Source of the DNA: Helopsaltes ochotensis | Taxonomy: Eukaryota > Chordata > Aves > Passeriformes > Locustellidae | Direction: 5' to 3' | NCBI GenBank assembly: GCA_013400155.1 | Contig: VXBM01001877.1 | Span: 27,488-91,487, forward strand | DNA: 64,000 nt | Shown: piece by piece, positions 61,866 to 64,000 of the stretch | How positions within the stretch are numbered: position 1 is the stretch's first letter | Layout of the letters: each line of letters opens with the position of its first letter | The notes under the pieces: generated by a model | Databases searched by the model: none | The model's input: only the letters and a program-made list of their open reading frames with translations | Told to the model about the DNA's origin: nothing | Made by a program: the position numbers and the translations under genes

Positions 61866-62582
61866 GGGGGAAAGAAAATATTCAGATGTACAGATATTTA
61901 TCATTTATTGGAAGTTATACCTCATGGATAGCTTTTGATAGCTCAGAAGGGAATTTAGATAGTCCACAGAATATTTTGACTGGGGTCAACAGAAACAAGC
62001 AAACAAAAAAGACTAGATGAAGAATTGTTTGATTCTGGTCATATCTGAAAGCTGAACATAAAACTACTTATTTCTGAAGCTGTTTTTTATAAATTCTATC
62101 CATGTGCAGTAGAAAGTTAGATTTTTCTCCCCACAGTTCACAAAACAGGTGTTCAAATTATGATAAAGATTTGTACAAATGAAAACAAAGGGAAAATACT
62201 CAAACTGTTGTCTTGAGATACCTTCCTCAAATATATCAATATTCCATGTTTTTCCAAATGGAATCAACTTCAACTGCAAGAGTTATGGAACAACTTCTTA
62301 AGTTTTTGATACATACTAGGCAGGAAGGAAACAATGTTAAAATCATGAGACCATATGGTAAGTGTGAATGGGGGACTTACATTTTATGGATCTCTTAAGG
62401 TCAATTTAAGATAAAAAAAAACAAAAAAAAACCCCTAGGCATTCTAATATGAGAGATCTTACAGTGCATATTGAAATCTGTTTTAACATGAAAAGATGTA
62501 AAGAACAGTCACTCATTCAGTTTAAAGCTAGTTATTTTCTATTAGCCAGTTTCTCATGTTCATCTTTAAGATCAGGACACTG

Positions 62583-62586
<4 letters not shown>
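61866..62586. other. Sequence without recognised features
   Basis: About 0.7 kb of AT-rich DNA with no gene or known repeat recognised. Confidence 0.55.

Positions 62587-62669
<83 letters not shown>
62587..62669. repeat. Poly-T tract, 83 bp
   Basis: Pure run of 83 T, among the longest homopolymers in the window, with 'actgttac' on the left and 'aaataaatat' on the right. No duplicated flank. Confidence 0.93.
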
Positions 62670-62673
<4 letters not shown>

Positions 62674-63534
62674 AAATATATCCTAGTATGTAATCAGTAT
62701 TTTTGATGGATTCCTTTGATTAACATATTTTTGGCAGGTATTTAAGAGATAAAATTTTCTAAATAATGAATATAATCTCTTGACAACAAGTAAGAATGTA
62801 TCATAATCAAACTTTTTTTTTTTTCCTTTTTGAAGAACTGCCTTTATTCTTACCATCAATTCTTTAATGTTTATGATACATTTGTATTGTCTAAATATTT
62901 CTACCATCAGTAAATAGTGCTTATCTTCAAGCACAGAGATAAATGAAGTTCCTGTTATCCGTGTATCTGGTTTACAAGGCTATTTAGTTATTCTCCTTGT
63001 TATGAAATCCAGAGAGGACTACATGGTCCTTGGACCACATTGTGTATTCGGTCTTCTGTCAATATATGTATCAGGAAACACTCTTGAGTATGTTTTCTGT
63101 TTCTAACCTAAAAGCCCAAAGATTTTCTCCTGAACAAGCATTTAAATTAAGCTATTAAAGAATGTAGTCTAGGTACATAAACTAAATAGAGAAAAGGATC
63201 TAATATGAAACAGTTTAAAATAATATAAATGGTCACTTTACATCATTTTTTGGTCTTTGCATATGTTTATTTGGATGTATAAAAGCAAGATATGTAAAAC
63301 ATATTGCTTAGCTCCAAAATAAAACTCTTTGAAGTGTGATTAAAAGCTCAAGCAGGCCCAAGCAGATATGTTTTGCTTAATCACAGAAGAAGAGAACTAA
63401 AATTTTTAAAATTTACTCTTACAGTTTCTGATATGTTGGTGAATAGTATGGAGGCAAAAAGACAGCAAACCTGGATGATTCAGAGTTACTGTCACAGGAT
63501 GAGGTCAAGGTCACTAGAGTAATCTAAAGTGTTT
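62670..63534. other. AT-rich sequence without recognised features
   Basis: No gene or known repeat recognised. Confidence 0.55.
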
Positions 63535-63647
63535 AAAAGGTTCAAGGTCATAAGACAATACCTACATGGCAGTGTGCTAAATGTTAGATTGTACTTGATG
63601 ATCTCAAAGGTCTTTGCCAAACTAGTTGATTCTCTGAGTCTATAATC
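63535..63647 (+). mobile_element. CR1 LINE, 3' end, plus orientation
   Basis: The right part, 'ttagattgtacttgatgatctcaaaggtctttgccaaactagttgattctctgagtctata', matches the CR1 3' end usually seen as 'ggttggacttgatgatcttaaaggtcttttccaacc' followed by ATTCTATG-type octamers. The left boundary is indistinct. With the copy at 39745, this is one of two plus-strand CR1s. Confidence 0.75.
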
Positions 63648-64000
63648 TATCCTTCTCACAGTGCTTGTAATCAGACAGCTCAGCCAACTATCTCAAGTAA
63701 TATGCCAGCGTGAACACACTAGAGTTTTCCTTAATTCTCTGGTAAGGTCAAATTTCTCTGGAGATTCACATAAAACCCAGGGAGCTTTTATTAGTCCCTA
63801 TGTCCATAGGCATTAAGGTGTGGGAGAACAAAAACCGTTCAGACAAACTTAATTATTCTGATTTCCAAAGAAAAAGTGAATCAGATTGCAAGGGTGTATT
63901 CTAGATAATTTTCAGGCTTGTTTCTGAGGATGTAGTTGTCAAAAACAGTTTTAAGTACCTTCAAAGAATAGCTGGCCTATTGGCTTATGCTTGTTTATTT
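63648..64000. other. Sequence without recognised features
   Basis: The last 350 bases show no gene or repeat that I can identify. Confidence 0.55.

Overview
The window looks like AT-rich, gene-poor nuclear DNA from a bird. The main evidence is the repeat content. There are ten recognisable fragments of the CR1 LINE, several ending in the avian 3' block of the 'tagaatcatagaat' type. There are also seven solo or partial LTRs that read like avian endogenous-retrovirus LTRs, and no L1 or Alu-like elements. Family assignments come from my memory of avian consensus sequences, because no search could be run. A neoavian bird is my guess; the exact group is not determinable here.

No protein-coding exon, tRNA, rRNA or other structural RNA could be supported. 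Open reading frames are short and mostly low-complexity, repeat-derived or chance. The only protein-like sequence with recognisable family motifs is decayed CR1 endonuclease and reverse transcriptase. The window is best read as an intergenic desert or the interior of a very long intron.

Layout: 0-10 kb has a 5'-half CR1 endonuclease relic (7.93-8.54 kb), a short CR1 (5.3 kb) and poly-T tracts. 10-20 kb has an A/C-rich block (10.1 kb), a CR1 3' end (11.4-11.8 kb), an interrupted poly-T (15.7 kb) and a probable LTR (16.9-17.3 kb). 20-30 kb has a 140-bp poly-A block (22.2 kb), an LTR (22.5-22.9 kb) and an old CR1 of about 2 kb (26.0-28.1 kb). 30-40 kb is mostly featureless, with a CR1 3' end (34.7 kb), a solo LTR (35.9-36.5 kb) and a plus-strand CR1 3' end (39.8 kb). 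40-50 kb has two further LTRs (40.3 and 42.8 kb), a 65-bp poly-T, a 60-bp poly-A and a CR1-Y-like fragment (48.4 kb). 50-64 kb has two adjacent CR1s (50.7-52.1 kb), an LTR of the same type as the 36-kb one (52.4 kb), an internally shortened LTR (60.6 kb), an LTR tail (61.7 kb), an 83-bp poly-T (62.6 kb) and a CR1 3' end (63.6 kb).

Eight of ten CR1 pieces are in minus orientation. All are inactive: frameshifts, stops and lost catalytic residues are visible. I found no operon-like arrangement, CRISPR array or new genetic system. The points most worth checking are the very long homopolymers, the orphan 5' CR1 fragment, the shortened LTR, several near-perfect palindromes and one possible conserved noncoding block.
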